Source: Candidozyma auris
Taxonomy: Eukaryota; Ascomycota; Pichiomycetes; Serinales; Metschnikowiaceae
Reading direction: 5' to 3'
Length of the DNA: 64,000 nucleotides
Assembly: GCF_003013715.1 (NCBI RefSeq)
Contig: NC_072816.1
Span: 620,001 to 684,000, forward strand
This document shows positions 38,961 through 48,796 of the stretch, one piece after another. The number at the start of each line of letters is the position of its first letter. Position 1 is the stretch's first letter. The notes beneath the pieces are model-generated. The model saw nothing but the letters and a program-made list of their open reading frames with translations, made no database searches and was not told the origin of the DNA. A program made the position numbers and the translations under genes.

Positions 38961-40298
38961 ATGGGAAAACTTCTTCAGTTGTTAGCACACCCCACAGAGC
39001 TCAAGGCCGTAGTGCAACTCAAAGTGTTCAAGGAATCAGCTTTTCCTCACGATCTCTCTGAGGCGCCCAAATCATTGGTGAGATGTTACGAACTTTTGGA
39101 CCACACATCTCGTTCATTTGCAGCAGTAATCAAGGAGTTGCATCCCGAATTGAGAAACTCTACCATGATTTTCTACCTTGTCTTGAGAGCATTGGACACC
39201 GTCGAGGACGACATGACCATCGATCCGCTGGTAAAGGTGCCCTTGTTGAGGAGTTTCCATGAGAAGCTTAATACCAAAGATTGGACGTTTACGGGAAGCG
39301 GGCCCAACGAGAAGGACAGAGCAGTGTTGGTGGAGTTTGACACAATTCTAACCGAGTACCACAAGTTGAAGCCCGAGCACCAGGACATTGTCAAGAAGAT
39401 CACGAGGAAAATGGGCAACGGAATGGCGGACTACATTGTCGACGAGAACTTCAACACCAACGGTGTTGCCACCATTGCCGACTTTGACTTGTATTGTCAT
39501 TACGTAGCTGGATTGGTGGGTGAAGGTTTGTCTGACTTGATGGTGTTGGCTGGTTTTGCCGACTCACAGGTGCAGGCGGACGACTATCAATTGTCCGAGA
39601 GCATGGGGTTGTTTTTACAAAAAACGAACATTATCAGAGACTATCACGAAGACTTGGAAGACGGCCGTTCCTTCTATCCGCGTGAGGTGTGGTCCAAGTA
39701 CACGGATGCATTGCCTAACTTCAACAAGGTGGCCGAAGAAAAAGAGAAAGGTGTCCACTGTATCAACGAATTGGTGTTGAACGCCTTAGGCCACGTCACA
39801 GACGTTTTGACATACTTATCGTTAATCACAGAATCCACCAGTTTTAACTTTTGTGCTATTCCACAAGTGATGGCGGTCGCCACGTTGGCCGAAATCTACA
39901 ACAACAAGGAAGTGTTGGAGAAGAACGTCAAGATCAGAAAGGGTACGACGTGCAAACTCATTCTCAACTCAAGAACGCTTCCCGACGTGGTGAAGATCTT
40001 CAGACACTACATGCGGGTCATCAACCACAAGCTGGACGTGAAGGACCCCAACTACCTCAAGATCGGCATCAAGCTCGGTGAGATTGAGCAATTCTGCGAG
40101 GAGATGTACCCTAGCCCCGGCGCCATTCCAGCGGGCGTGACCAAGACGCCCAAACCAATTGCTGAAAATATCGTCAGACGCGGCGACTTTGACATGAAGG
40201 TGGCCAAGCAGGTGAGCAGCGAGCGGGCCATGTGTGACATGTCGCTTGTGGCGCTTCTCGTGGCGGTGGTGAGCTTTGTGCGGTGGGTGGCTGCCTAG
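38961..40298 (+). CDS. ERG9: Squalene synthase Erg9
   Basis: 445 residues, matching the 444 of S. cerevisiae. Conserved blocks include CYELLDHTSRSFAAVIKEL, the first aspartate-rich motif LRALDTVEDD, YCHYVAGLVGEGLSDLM, and the second aspartate region LFLQKTNIIRDYHEDLEDGRSFYPREVW. The C-terminus is a hydrophobic anchor (SLVALLVAVVSFVRWVAA). The enzyme joins two farnesyl diphosphates into squalene at the ER membrane, the first committed step of ergosterol synthesis. ATG 38961 gives the family N-terminus (MGKLLQLLAHPTELKAVVQL). A CTG-encoded residue in NHKLDVKDPNYLK would read Ser under the CUG-Ser code. Confidence 0.97.
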   Translation: MGKLLQLLAHPTELKAVVQLKVFKESAFPHDLSEAPKSLVRCYELLDHTSRSFAAVIKELHPELRNSTMIFYLVLRALDTVEDDMTIDPLVKVPLLRSFHEKLNTKDWTFTGSGPNEKDRAVLVEFDTILTEYHKLKPEHQDIVKKITRKMGNGMADYIVDENFNTNGVATIADFDLYCHYVAGLVGEGLSDLMVLAGFADSQVQADDYQLSESMGLFLQKTNIIRDYHEDLEDGRSFYPREVWSKYTDALPNFNKVAEEKEKGVHCINELVLNALGHVTDVLTYLSLITESTSFNFCAIPQVMAVATLAEIYNNKEVLEKNVKIRKGTTCKLILNSRTLPDVVKIFRHYMRVINHKLDVKDPNYLKIGIKLGEIEQFCEEMYPSPGAIPAGVTKTPKPIAENIVRRGDFDMKVAKQVSSERAMCDMSLVALLVAVVSFVRWVAA

Positions 40299-40328
40299 AA
40301 AGACCAACTCTTCCTCGGCTACGAAGCA

Positions 40329-40340
40329 TGGTTGCAAAAT
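40329..40340 (+). promoter_or_regulatory. GGYTGCRAAA element (variant TGGTTGCAAAAT)
   Basis: About 125 bases upstream of the MINDY gene, same strand, in the short ERG9-MINDY gap. Confidence 0.42.
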
Positions 40341-40464
40341 CAGGCACATTGAGGCTCGGCGGCTAATGAACCGTGATGTGTGCCCTGGCGTACAGGATGT
40401 AGATAACAATACTTAATCTCACTATAAGCACCGCCCCCAGGGCCCACCACTTCTTCATAAAATC

Positions 40465-41523
40465 ATGTCCCAACACATATCCTTCCCGGTCAAACGTATC
40501 TGCTGGTCCCAGTATGAGCACGAGACGCCGATTCTTCTTCAAGAAGCCAACGGTCCGTGTCCTTTAATTGCCCTAGTCAACACGCTTCTCCTACAGAACG
40601 ATGTCCATAAGTTGGAGGCGGAGCTCAACCCAAAAAGCAACTCCAACAACGTGGACAGCAAGCACATTGAGAGCGTTGCAAAAGTCAGGCTGCTTTTGAA
40701 TAGAAACTTAGACCTGAGAGTGGCCCTTAGTGAAGTTTTGGCCTGTTTGGGAGACGTTTTGCTTGACATATACAGAGACGATGACTCGAGCGTGGTGAAT
40801 AAGCTTCTTGAGAGTCTTCCTCTTTTGCACACTGGCTTGAGTGTGGATCCGAACTTGTACGAGGGGGGTTTCGCTCAAGGCGATCTTGGGCAGCAGATGT
40901 TTGAAGCGTTTGGCCTAGTGTTCGTGCACGGGTGGCTCTGGGACCCTTCTGAAAACGTGCACGAGGAGCACTTCCGTAAATTGGCCACGTTTGACCGGAT
41001 TCAGGACTTTTTACTCAATCCTAAGGAGGACCCTGTTGTGAAGGCGGACCTTCACCAATGGCTTGATAGACACAGCACGCAGTTGACTGCTCATGGGTTG
41101 AAGGTGTTGGATGCGAGGTTGGAGGCGGGGTCGTTGGCGGTTTTTTTCCGAAACAATCACTTCCTGACCATATATAAGGCTCACGAGCACGACTTCTACC
41201 TGCTCATCACAGACTCGTCGCTAGCGTCCAACAAGTGCGTGTGGCAGTCGATCATCTCTGTGCTGGGCAAGGACGACTTGTTCTTCACGGGCGACTTTGT
41301 GCCGCTTCTGGAGAACTCAGAGCTGGGTCCGTTCGAGCTGCATGAGGACTTGGAGCTAGTGCGCCAGCTTCAGGAGGAGGAGGATGCTGCCATGGCCCAG
41401 AGAATGCAAAAACGGTACGATGATAGGCAACCCAAGACTTTGCCCAAGGAGCTAGAGAAGCCAAAGGAGAAGAAAGGCAAGAGGCTGGAGGTGTGCCAAA
41501 GAAGGGCAAACTACTGTGTGTGA
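40465..41523 (+). CDS. MIY1: MINDY-family deubiquitinase
   Basis: 352 residues. The catalytic module opens with FPVKRICW and ILLQEANGPCPLIALVNTLLL, containing the conserved Q and catalytic Cys of MINDY enzymes. It continues through SLPLLHTGLSVDPNLY, FEAFGLVFVHGWLWDP and FFRNNHFLTIYKA, which holds the catalytic His. A short C-terminal helix LVRQLQEEEDAAMAQ resembles the ubiquitin-binding MIU. These enzymes cleave K48-linked ubiquitin chains. S. cerevisiae has two (YPL191C/MIY1 and YGL082W); I cannot tell which is closer. The last 11 residues (VCQRRANYCV region) look odd: reading the next frame from about 41491 gives a lysine-rich end with a CAAX-like CVIT. A two-base slip is possible. It is convergent with PAF1. 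Confidence 0.85.
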   Translation: MSQHISFPVKRICWSQYEHETPILLQEANGPCPLIALVNTLLLQNDVHKLEAELNPKSNSNNVDSKHIESVAKVRLLLNRNLDLRVALSEVLACLGDVLLDIYRDDDSSVVNKLLESLPLLHTGLSVDPNLYEGGFAQGDLGQQMFEAFGLVFVHGWLWDPSENVHEEHFRKLATFDRIQDFLLNPKEDPVVKADLHQWLDRHSTQLTAHGLKVLDARLEAGSLAVFFRNNHFLTIYKAHEHDFYLLITDSSLASNKCVWQSIISVLGKDDLFFTGDFVPLLENSELGPFELHEDLELVRQLQEEEDAAMAQRMQKRYDDRQPKTLPKELEKPKEKKGKRLEVCQRRANYCV

Positions 41524-41827
41524 TTACGTGATGCATCACGAGGCTGCAACCAATGTAGAGACGCTATACATCGCAACGAATGTACATATGGTAATGACTT
41601 TATACAGAATTTATGTGATGAGAAATGAAAGGGATGTGGATGAAATAAGGATGAAAATGAGTAGTGATTGCAACATGTGCATTTGCTTATCCTGTGAGGA
41701 TCGACCATCTCAACCAAAGCTGCTCCATGAGCATTAACACTCAAGAACCGGGAAATGGGCCATTAAAATGATCCAGCCTTTAGTACTTTGTAGAGGGCAT
41801 AGATTCAAAAATGATCTGCGTCGATGA
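41524..41827. other. Convergent 3' region, MINDY / PAF1
   Basis: 304 bases, AT-rich; presumably the two 3' UTRs. Nothing else seen. Confidence 0.5.
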
Positions 41828-43204
41828 TTATTCATCGTCAATGGCTTCGTCGCTGGCTGCCTCGCTAGGAGCATCGCTTCTAGTAACGCTCTCTTCCCTA
41901 CTCTCCTCCTTGACTTCGCCGTTGGCGTGAACCTCTCCGTTTTGTTCGGTAGGCTCTTCGGTCTGCTCCTCTTCCTCCTCTTCCTCATCTTCATCCTCGC
42001 CTTCGTACTCCATAGGATCATATTCAGAACGAATGTTGTCCTTTCTCTTCAACTCACTGGTGTTGGGCTCTCTGATCTTCAAGCTGATCACGTCCACCGT
42101 ACTGTCTTTCAAGAAACGATTAATTTCTGTATTGGTAGACGCTCTGTGCTTCTTGAGCTCCACTCTCCCGGAAATAGGGTAGTAGTATGCCGCACGGCGC
42201 TTCTTGGATCCAGGCTGTTCAGGTACAAACCTCAACGCTAGCTCCTCGTCGGGTTTGCTGTATCTGTGGTAGACCATATCGTAGTTTTTGTGATGAGCAA
42301 ACAGGTACTCCTCTAAATCTTCTTCCTCCTCGTCTAACAAGTTCAGGGGCTGTTCTCTCTCTGTGGACTGCAACTTCTCCTTCAAGGACGCCAAAGCCTG
42401 CTTATCCTTAGCCTGGTAAAGGCTGACCCACTCACCATCCTCTGATGTGATTGGTTTGTAAAGAGCCGTGGCCAATGAGTCCTTCTGGAGCTCCTCGTCG
42501 TAGGCATCTTTTTGAATTCTTTTAGTGCTCTGCAACTCTCTGAACAAGGAGGCAGAACCAGAGAATTTGATGGCTAGGTACTTGATGTCCATCATCGATG
42601 TATCTGGAAGAAGAGGCCAAGCAGCCACCGCACGCAAGTTTTTTCTTCTTGGGTGCTTGATCTTCGAAAGATCCTGCAATGTGTCCTGAGCATGGTCGAA
42701 GCTCTCCTCTACTGCCGCTAGCTGAGAATCTGGGTCGACTAGATCCTTCTGGTCCTTCTTCTCTGCCAGCGCCTCCTCCTCTGTCTTGTTTGAAGCCTTG
42801 TTTTCTGCAATATACTCTGTTCTTCTTAAGAATGAAACACCAGGCTCCGACTTGTTCACACGCCCAATGCCAGCATCTCTCAACAATATTCTGTCCTTTG
42901 GATGCAAAGGCACTGTCAGATTTAACGCGTAGATGGCTGCTTCATTGGAGCCGTCCAAGAACCCTTCGTTCTGAAGAAGATTAAGGGGCATACCAAACTC
43001 TTCGTCGATCTGGCCAATAAACTGAGTGAAATTCTCTTTTCTGAAAAGTGAGCTTAGAAGCTGCTCGCTTTCTTGTTCGGGCAGCACATGCTCGGTGAGG
43101 TTGTACTTGAGAAATTTCGGGTTGAGTGGCGGTGGCGGTAAGTTATTGAGATAGCGGGCCTTGGCTATATAATCTTGCCTGACGGGTTTCTGCTGTTTTG
43201 ACAT
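41828..43204 (-). CDS. PAF1: Paf1 complex subunit Paf1
   Basis: 458 residues. The N-terminus QDYIAKARYLNNLPPPPLNPKFLKY is the family signature. DRILLRDAGIGRVNKSEPGVSFLRRTEYIAEN and SKIKHPRRKNLRAVAAWPLLPD are further conserved blocks. The C-terminal ~70 residues are very acidic (EGEDEDEEEEEEEQTEEPTEQ), as in other Paf1 proteins. Paf1 with Ctr9, Rtf1, Leo1 and Cdc73 rides on RNA polymerase II and promotes elongation and histone H2B ubiquitination. ATG is at 43202-43204. Confidence 0.95.
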   Translation of the reverse strand: MSKQQKPVRQDYIAKARYLNNLPPPPLNPKFLKYNLTEHVLPEQESEQLLSSLFRKENFTQFIGQIDEEFGMPLNLLQNEGFLDGSNEAAIYALNLTVPLHPKDRILLRDAGIGRVNKSEPGVSFLRRTEYIAENKASNKTEEEALAEKKDQKDLVDPDSQLAAVEESFDHAQDTLQDLSKIKHPRRKNLRAVAAWPLLPDTSMMDIKYLAIKFSGSASLFRELQSTKRIQKDAYDEELQKDSLATALYKPITSEDGEWVSLYQAKDKQALASLKEKLQSTEREQPLNLLDEEEEDLEEYLFAHHKNYDMVYHRYSKPDEELALRFVPEQPGSKKRRAAYYYPISGRVELKKHRASTNTEINRFLKDSTVDVISLKIREPNTSELKRKDNIRSEYDPMEYEGEDEDEEEEEEEQTEEPTEQNGEVHANGEVKEESREESVTRSDAPSEAASDEAIDDE

Positions 43205-43870
43205 GGATGGAGGTTGAAGGAAGATGTTGATAATTTCTCAATTGGTAGTACTTTTCATCGTTGAGCTTGCATACACTCCACAGTCAACAACTTTATCACC
43301 AAATGTGAATGGCAAAGGGAAAGGCTTTTGAAAAAGCTTATTTGTAGTTGTCTGCAAATCGTGACAAAACGCTCTTTATTGGTAACATAAACATTCTGAG
43401 ATAGGATCTCCATGTTTGAAGGCAGTTTGAGTATAAGACAAAAGCTGACCTCTCTATATGATATGGTGTCAGAGAGCTATTACCTTGGGCAGAATGAGAA
43501 GTGTATCCATCTAAAATTATGGCGAAAGCATATTAGCCTGTGAAAGCCAAATAGTTGATTACACACGTAAACGGAACCTTTCTGCAAATTACTCCGCCTA
43601 ACAAGTACTCTCAGCTACACACAGAAGGCTCGTATGTTGTTGATGTCAAAACCCTCTACGTGATGTCTTTCGTATATTTTTCAGCACTTACTGCTTCATA
43701 AAAAGTTTTTACTAAGCATGTCACAGGTCATTTGACACTCATTTGGTAGCTGTGAGGATTAGGTTGAAGATCGACCTTCTCTGCTCTGATATTAAGAATT
43801 GAACAACTAAGTAATAAGAAAAAAACCCTCCATTCGATAAAAGCTCAGAATTCCCTTCTTGTTCAGTGCA
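43205..43870. other. Intergenic region upstream of PAF1
   Basis: 666 bases, AT-rich, between the PAF1 start and the MFS transporter stop. Contains GTCTGCAAATCG near 43350, a weak element match. No gene seen. Confidence 0.45.
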
Positions 43871-45316
43871 TCACACAAACTTCAAGAATTGTGAGGCCCG
43901 ACTCCGAAGCCCGCTCCAGAGCTTTTTCCACGTACTCTCTATGGTTGATCCAGACTTACGGTCGATGTTTGGCAAAAGAAGCCAGAAAACTAACATCACG
44001 CTGTACGACGCAATGAAAATAGGCAACACCACGTAGGCGCCCAGTTTTTCTGCAATGAGACCAGTGACAAAGGGAAAAATGGCTCCACCGCTCAGGCCAA
44101 ATGCTGTCATGATCGTCAAGCTCACCACCTGGATTTTCCTAGGCACCATAAACGAAACGGCTGTGATCATGAGCGGGTACGTGGGGCCAATGAATAGTCC
44201 CGCAAACCCAACAAACACACCCACTGCAATGCTGTTGGGAACCACCCACGACACAACTACCATGGCTATGGCAAAGATTGCTAGCAAGAAAACGCTTTTA
44301 CGAACTCCAATGCTCTTGTGAAGTGGCCTTGTAAGAAGAAGTCTTCCCAACGTCAACCCTGCCCAGAATCCAGACAGCACGTAACCGTAGCTCTGTCCAG
44401 CGCCTCGGTAGTCCAAGAGATAGGTAACGATCCAGCCTCCAAGGACAACTTCGGAACCTTCGTAGCAAAATACGAAAAGAGCAATGAGCCATGTTGGGGT
44501 ATTCTTGAGAGCCAAAACCATGATGCTCTGCCCGCTTTGGTTGTTGCTCTCCTCTTGCCTGTGTTCAACGTGGTCCCATGGCAGCAAATCCTCGTCGGCA
44601 CCTTTAAAGGCATAGTTCACAGTGACTGAGTTGATCACCATCATTGCTAGCAAAATGAGGTAGAAGAAATGCCATTTCGTGCCGTTTTTCACCATGCTGG
44701 TCGCTCCAAGTGGAGCAATTGTGGCGCCAGCGCCGTAGCAGGCATGAAACAAGGCTAGGTACTTGGACTGTTTGTCTAGCTTGGTGAGGAACACATTCGA
44801 CTGGGCCAAGACAGTGGCAAGACCTATTCCAGCAAAAAAGAACCCCACACAAATCAATGGGAAAGGTCCTCCACTGGCAATGCAAGCGTATGCCACCACA
44901 GACAGAAAGATCCCATAAGTAAGAGAACCTCTTTTCCCAAACCAAGGGGTGATTTTATGGGAAAAGCAGGCCACCAAGATGAATCCTACGGCGTTCGACA
45001 TCCAAATAAGCGAGACCGTGGCGTATCCAATTTTATAGTAAGCTTCCATCGACGGCAATAATGCTCCAGGAGCAGCATCGGAGAAGCCGCCGCAGGCTGC
45101 CCAAAAACTCACTGATGCTACCCTCCACAAGTTTCTAGATGGATATTTCAATGTCATGAGAGGCGGAGTTGCTGGAGTTTGTTCATTTGTCTCGACGGAG
45201 TTTCTGGTGGCACTCTCCGTGTCGATATTAGTAGCATATGGTGAAGCAATATTGGACAATTCAATTTCAGGCTCCACGGAACGAATGTGGGCCGCCTCCT
45301 GCTGTATAATGGACAT
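43871..45316 (-). CDS. Major facilitator superfamily transporter
   Basis: 481 residues from the ATG at 45314-45316 (MSIIQQEAAHIRSVEPEIEL); the frame extends 100 codons further upstream, but that part is low-complexity leader crossing promoter-like sequence. After a 75-residue cytosolic N-terminus there are about twelve helices. These include ASVSFWAACGGFSDAAPGALLPSMEAYY, CVGFFFAGIGLATVLAQSNVFL, LFHACYGAGATIAPL (halfway motif) and GFAGLFIGPTYPLMITAVSFMVP. The pattern resembles fungal sugar-permease-like MFS proteins related to FucP (S. cerevisiae Bsc6 group). The substrate cannot be told from sequence. An inverted TGGCTGCAAATG element is 227 bases upstream. Confidence 0.82.
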   Translation of the reverse strand: MSIIQQEAAHIRSVEPEIELSNIASPYATNIDTESATRNSVETNEQTPATPPLMTLKYPSRNLWRVASVSFWAACGGFSDAAPGALLPSMEAYYKIGYATVSLIWMSNAVGFILVACFSHKITPWFGKRGSLTYGIFLSVVAYACIASGGPFPLICVGFFFAGIGLATVLAQSNVFLTKLDKQSKYLALFHACYGAGATIAPLGATSMVKNGTKWHFFYLILLAMMVINSVTVNYAFKGADEDLLPWDHVEHRQEESNNQSGQSIMVLALKNTPTWLIALFVFCYEGSEVVLGGWIVTYLLDYRGAGQSYGYVLSGFWAGLTLGRLLLTRPLHKSIGVRKSVFLLAIFAIAMVVVSWVVPNSIAVGVFVGFAGLFIGPTYPLMITAVSFMVPRKIQVVSLTIMTAFGLSGGAIFPFVTGLIAEKLGAYVVLPIFIASYSVMLVFWLLLPNIDRKSGSTIESTWKKLWSGLRSRASQFLKFV

Positions 45317-45634
45317 ATTTTGAGTAGTTTCGATAAAGAAGAGGAGTAGTTGTATGCTACGGATGATGTATGACTCAACTCCGACCCGAACAGTGTATTG
45401 TTTTTCTGCGAGGCTAACAATGAACCTGCCGTAATTCGAAGTCATACTGGAACTACACCTGGTCGAAATATTGAAACGTTCATATAACATAGATAATACA
45501 TTTCGGGCTTTTCTGAGGGGTAGGCAGCTAGCAGCGCAGCGCCATTTGCAGCCATTCTCATACTTCGCAAGCATGATTTCCATACATGGAGTACACTGCG
45601 TCGACAGAAACCTCACAACGATTCAGGTTCAACT
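45317..45634. other. Intergenic region upstream of the MFS gene
   Basis: 318 bases. Holds TGGCTGCAAATG on the minus strand (45543-45554). Nothing else recognised. Confidence 0.45.
45543..45554 (-). promoter_or_regulatory. GGYTGCRAAA element (variant TGGCTGCAAATG), minus strand
   Basis: 227 bases upstream of the MFS gene and on its own strand. Confidence 0.42.
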
Positions 45635-46594
45635 TCAACCTTCATATTGCGTTGGGTCAACGTGGCCCCAGGTCAACACCTCGTGCGAGTCGGGCTTGTT
45701 CAAGGCCTCAAGGATGTTGATGTCCAAGTCGATCTTGCCGCTATGAGAAGTGTCGTCCAAAGCATCTGCTGGAGCCTTGACGTCTGGCAACACAGACAAG
45801 TTCTCCTTGATTCTCTCCTTCTTGACGGTCTTCACCAACACTATGAAACCCTGGAGGTACGACCACTTCAACAAGATTTCAGCCTTGGGCACCCTGTACT
45901 TCTGCTCCAACTCCAAGAGCTCTGGATCTTGCAACTTGATGCCCTGAGTAAGTGGCGAGTACGCCTCGGCCAAGATGTTGTGCGAGGCCAAGTACTCCCT
46001 CAACTCCACCTGGGGCAACCATGGGTGCAATTCCAATTGGTCCACAGCAGGAGGCACCACCAAGCCGTCCCAATTGAGAATCTCGTCAATGTGCTTGGCG
46101 CCAAAGTTGGACACACCAATGGTGTTGATCTGAAGCACGTCGTTGGCTGGATCAAGCACAAACTCCTGCAACGCCTTCCACGTGCCCAACCTCTTCTCCT
46201 TGCTTGTCTTTGGCGAGTGGATCAACACCAAGTCGACGTAGCCAATGTGCTTCTTGACACGGCTGGCAATGCCCTGCACAGCCTTTTTGGTCTCCTCATA
46301 CCCTTGCTCAGCGTTCCAGATCTTGGTAGTAAACCAGATATCGCCCCTGGTGACTTTTCCGTTGCTGTCCTTGATGAACCTCTCAATTCCACGGGCAGAT
46401 TGCTCCTCGTTGCCGTAGATGACAGCGCTATCGATGTGGCGATATCCTTGAACCAAGGCCTCGTAGACCAAGTCCTCAGCCTGCTCCTTGGGAACAAGGT
46501 ACACGCCGAAACCGGCAACGGGGATATGCTGGCCGTTGTTGAGCCTGTAGCGGGTGGCACGGGTCAATTGTCTTGAGGTGACGACGTTAGACAT
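45635..46594 (-). CDS. Aldo-keto reductase
   Basis: 319 residues with the full AKR tetrad: Asp55 and Tyr60 in HIDSAVIYGNE, Lys91 in FTTKIW and His126 in LIHSP. The barrel continues through IGVSNFGAKHIDEIL, VDQLELHPWLPQVELREYL and the NADPH-binding end (GFIVLVKTVKKERIKENL). This is the AKR3/AKR5-type layout of yeast keto reductases such as YJR096W and YDL124W. The physiological substrate is not evident. Start ATG is at 46592-46594. A TGGTTGCAATCG element lies 55 bases and a CACGTGA site about 100 bases upstream. Confidence 0.9.
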   Translation of the reverse strand: MSNVVTSRQLTRATRYRLNNGQHIPVAGFGVYLVPKEQAEDLVYEALVQGYRHIDSAVIYGNEEQSARGIERFIKDSNGKVTRGDIWFTTKIWNAEQGYEETKKAVQGIASRVKKHIGYVDLVLIHSPKTSKEKRLGTWKALQEFVLDPANDVLQINTIGVSNFGAKHIDEILNWDGLVVPPAVDQLELHPWLPQVELREYLASHNILAEAYSPLTQGIKLQDPELLELEQKYRVPKAEILLKWSYLQGFIVLVKTVKKERIKENLSVLPDVKAPADALDDTSHSGKIDLDINILEALNKPDSHEVLTWGHVDPTQYEG

Positions 46595-46648
46595 TTTTGG
46601 GGGGTTTTAAAGTTTTTGGGATGTAGAAGTGGTTATATACCAAGAGGG

Positions 46649-46660
46649 TGGTTGCAATCG
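46649..46660 (+). promoter_or_regulatory. GGYTGCRAAA element (variant TGGTTGCAATCG)
   Basis: 55 bases upstream of the aldo-keto reductase start, opposite strand; a weaker match lacking the A run. Confidence 0.3.
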
Positions 46661-48616
46661 ATTTCTATAGAACGGTGGCGGAAGGTTGCTTCGCACGTGA
46701 CTTGAAACCACAATGGAGGGTCTCGGGTTTCTCGGATTATCCAAACGTGGTAGGAATGAAGAAACCTTGGGATAGATTGGATTAAATGGGCCCTTTATTT
46801 GCTGGTGGTAGCTTTTTTTAGTTAAAATTTCACCCGTTTGCAATTCATGAAGCCTGATTAAATATGCCAGGGTACGGCTTGAAAGGAGGTTCATTCTTGC
46901 ATGATCTGTATACACGGTCAGATCAGATTCTACTATGCTTGCAATCCGGTCCATTTTTTGAACTTGAATTGCATTGTCAGAAACTGGTGTATGTTTTTTG
47001 CCTCGGTATATCGAGGTCACTAAATGCGACAATCGGTCTCCAATTGCAGATAGATAAGACAGTTGGCAATTTCACAAGCTACTCCAGGGGGGTTCACTGG
47101 ATTCTAATATTGCAAAGTAAGTCGGGAAACTTGTACAAACCTTGTGTGGCATGCACAGATCTGCGCATGTCGCTTCTTTAGATCGAGGTGCTTCCGCTCA
47201 AAGCAAAGGATCAGCTGGCCCAATCTCTTGTTCAACATCTTGCCAATGCACTCTATAACTCCAGTTGAAGACCCATTTGTTGCTTCTCATGTGCGGGATA
47301 GTTCAAAAATACGGCCACTATATGGGTCATGCATTGTATGTATGGATAGATAAGCGACCCGCACAGTAGACCCCTGTTCTGCAATACCTGCACCGCTTAT
47401 GCGGTGTACCGACGCAGCTGAGATTTATGCATATTGTTTACCAGAGAAGATATGAGCACCAAAATTGGGACCACTTATCCGCTCAGGAGCGATTTTCACT
47501 TTTCAGTCCTGTTTGAATAATCACCAACAAATGACAGCTCTTTCTTGTCAAATGCTTGCCTAAGCAGTGGCAGAGTTAGATCGAATCTAATGAACTCCTT
47601 TATTTACGCTGATCTGCTCAGGTTCTGAACGACTTGTTTGCAAATCTCCTAAAAACTAACATAAAAAAGCCAGCTAATAAAACTCTAGGCTACATAAATT
47701 ATCCTGGTGTTAGTGAAGGTTTGGTGTATAGACTATTCTCCCCATTCTTGTTTTGCCTGAGATAACTGTAGAGACAAATATGCTCAAATCTCACAGAGGA
47801 ATCCATCAGGTGCAGTGTTACCAAACAAGTATAGATTTGATTTTTTTGGTCGAAGCTTTTCTCCAAAATCAATCTTGACATATGACGTAAGCTTAAATAT
47901 CCCCAACATCCTATGTCTTGGATGTCATGATTCTTGGCTTTCATGCCTGGCTTCCATTATTGGCTTTAATTCATCCGTTTTAGCTTAACCCACCGCAGAT
48001 CGAGACCCCGCTTCACTATGGACAAAACCGCTCGTAGACCAAAAGAAGTTCGTTCTTGATCCACCTAGATCCACCGTATTCCCCGCACTAAAGGGGGAAT
48101 CCCTCGAATAATTCAGTCGGGTTGTCGTTTATCATGGTTGGCTTTCATGCCAATCAGCAACAAAAACCTGATGTTTTGATGTGAAAAGTCTCGACAGTCC
48201 GGTGGTCGAGAGGGAAAACTGCGATACATAGTAAGAAGAAATTTGTACAACTAGAGGCAATTTGAATAAGATAAGCGTAAATGCACGTATGCTTCAGGTC
48301 TGGTCGTCTATGTGGGGAAGGCATAGGCAGGGTGCTAATTTTCCGGTGCGGCTTGACGATCCATGATGAACTGTCCACACACCACAATAGTGCGTCGACC
48401 ATTGATCCTGACATGGCACAGGTCTCCCTATCACTATTATTTTGAGGTGTGCTCAATTATTTGTAGATATAGCCCTTGGTTAGATTCCTATTCTATACTT
48501 TTTTCTCGATTTCCCCATAGACGAGCGGTGAATTCTCGAAATTCGCATGCGTTTGCCCGCTTTGCAGGTGAAATTGAGGATTTCCCATTGGCATGATTTG
48601 GGGGCAGATTCTGGGT

Positions 48617-48671
48617 ACAGTGAAATTAAATTTGGCCATTAATTTACAACAGTGAAATTAGAAATTTGGCC
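48617..48671 (+). repeat. Direct repeat upstream of orphan membrane gene
   Basis: ACAGTGAAATTAAATTTGGCC (48617-48637) recurs at 48649-48671 with a two-base insertion. The copies start 32 bases apart, about 126-180 bases before the ATG. Confidence 0.75.
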
Positions 48672-48796
48672 GGTCGCCGAGAGGTGCACTATAAAAGTCA
48701 GCTCTTTTTCTCTTTCAAAAGTTTCATATCCAACAATCACTTCACTTATCTTGAAAGTTGTTCTTACATTGGTTATCTTGTTTTATCAATTACGAT

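Larger units (their letters stand above)
46595..48796. other. Divergent intergenic region, aldo-keto reductase / orphan membrane protein
   Basis: 2.2 kb, AT-rich. Near the reductase: TGGTTGCAATCG (46649-46660) and CACGTG (46694-46699). Near the orphan gene: a direct repeat (48617-48637 and 48649-48671). Short ORFs (60-105 codons) show nothing familiar, and I found no tRNA boxes or LTR ends. Confidence 0.5.

Noticed and set aside
45317..45616. 100-codon N-terminal extension of the MFS transporter
   Set aside because: It crosses promoter-like DNA containing the element, and the family-like start is at 45316.
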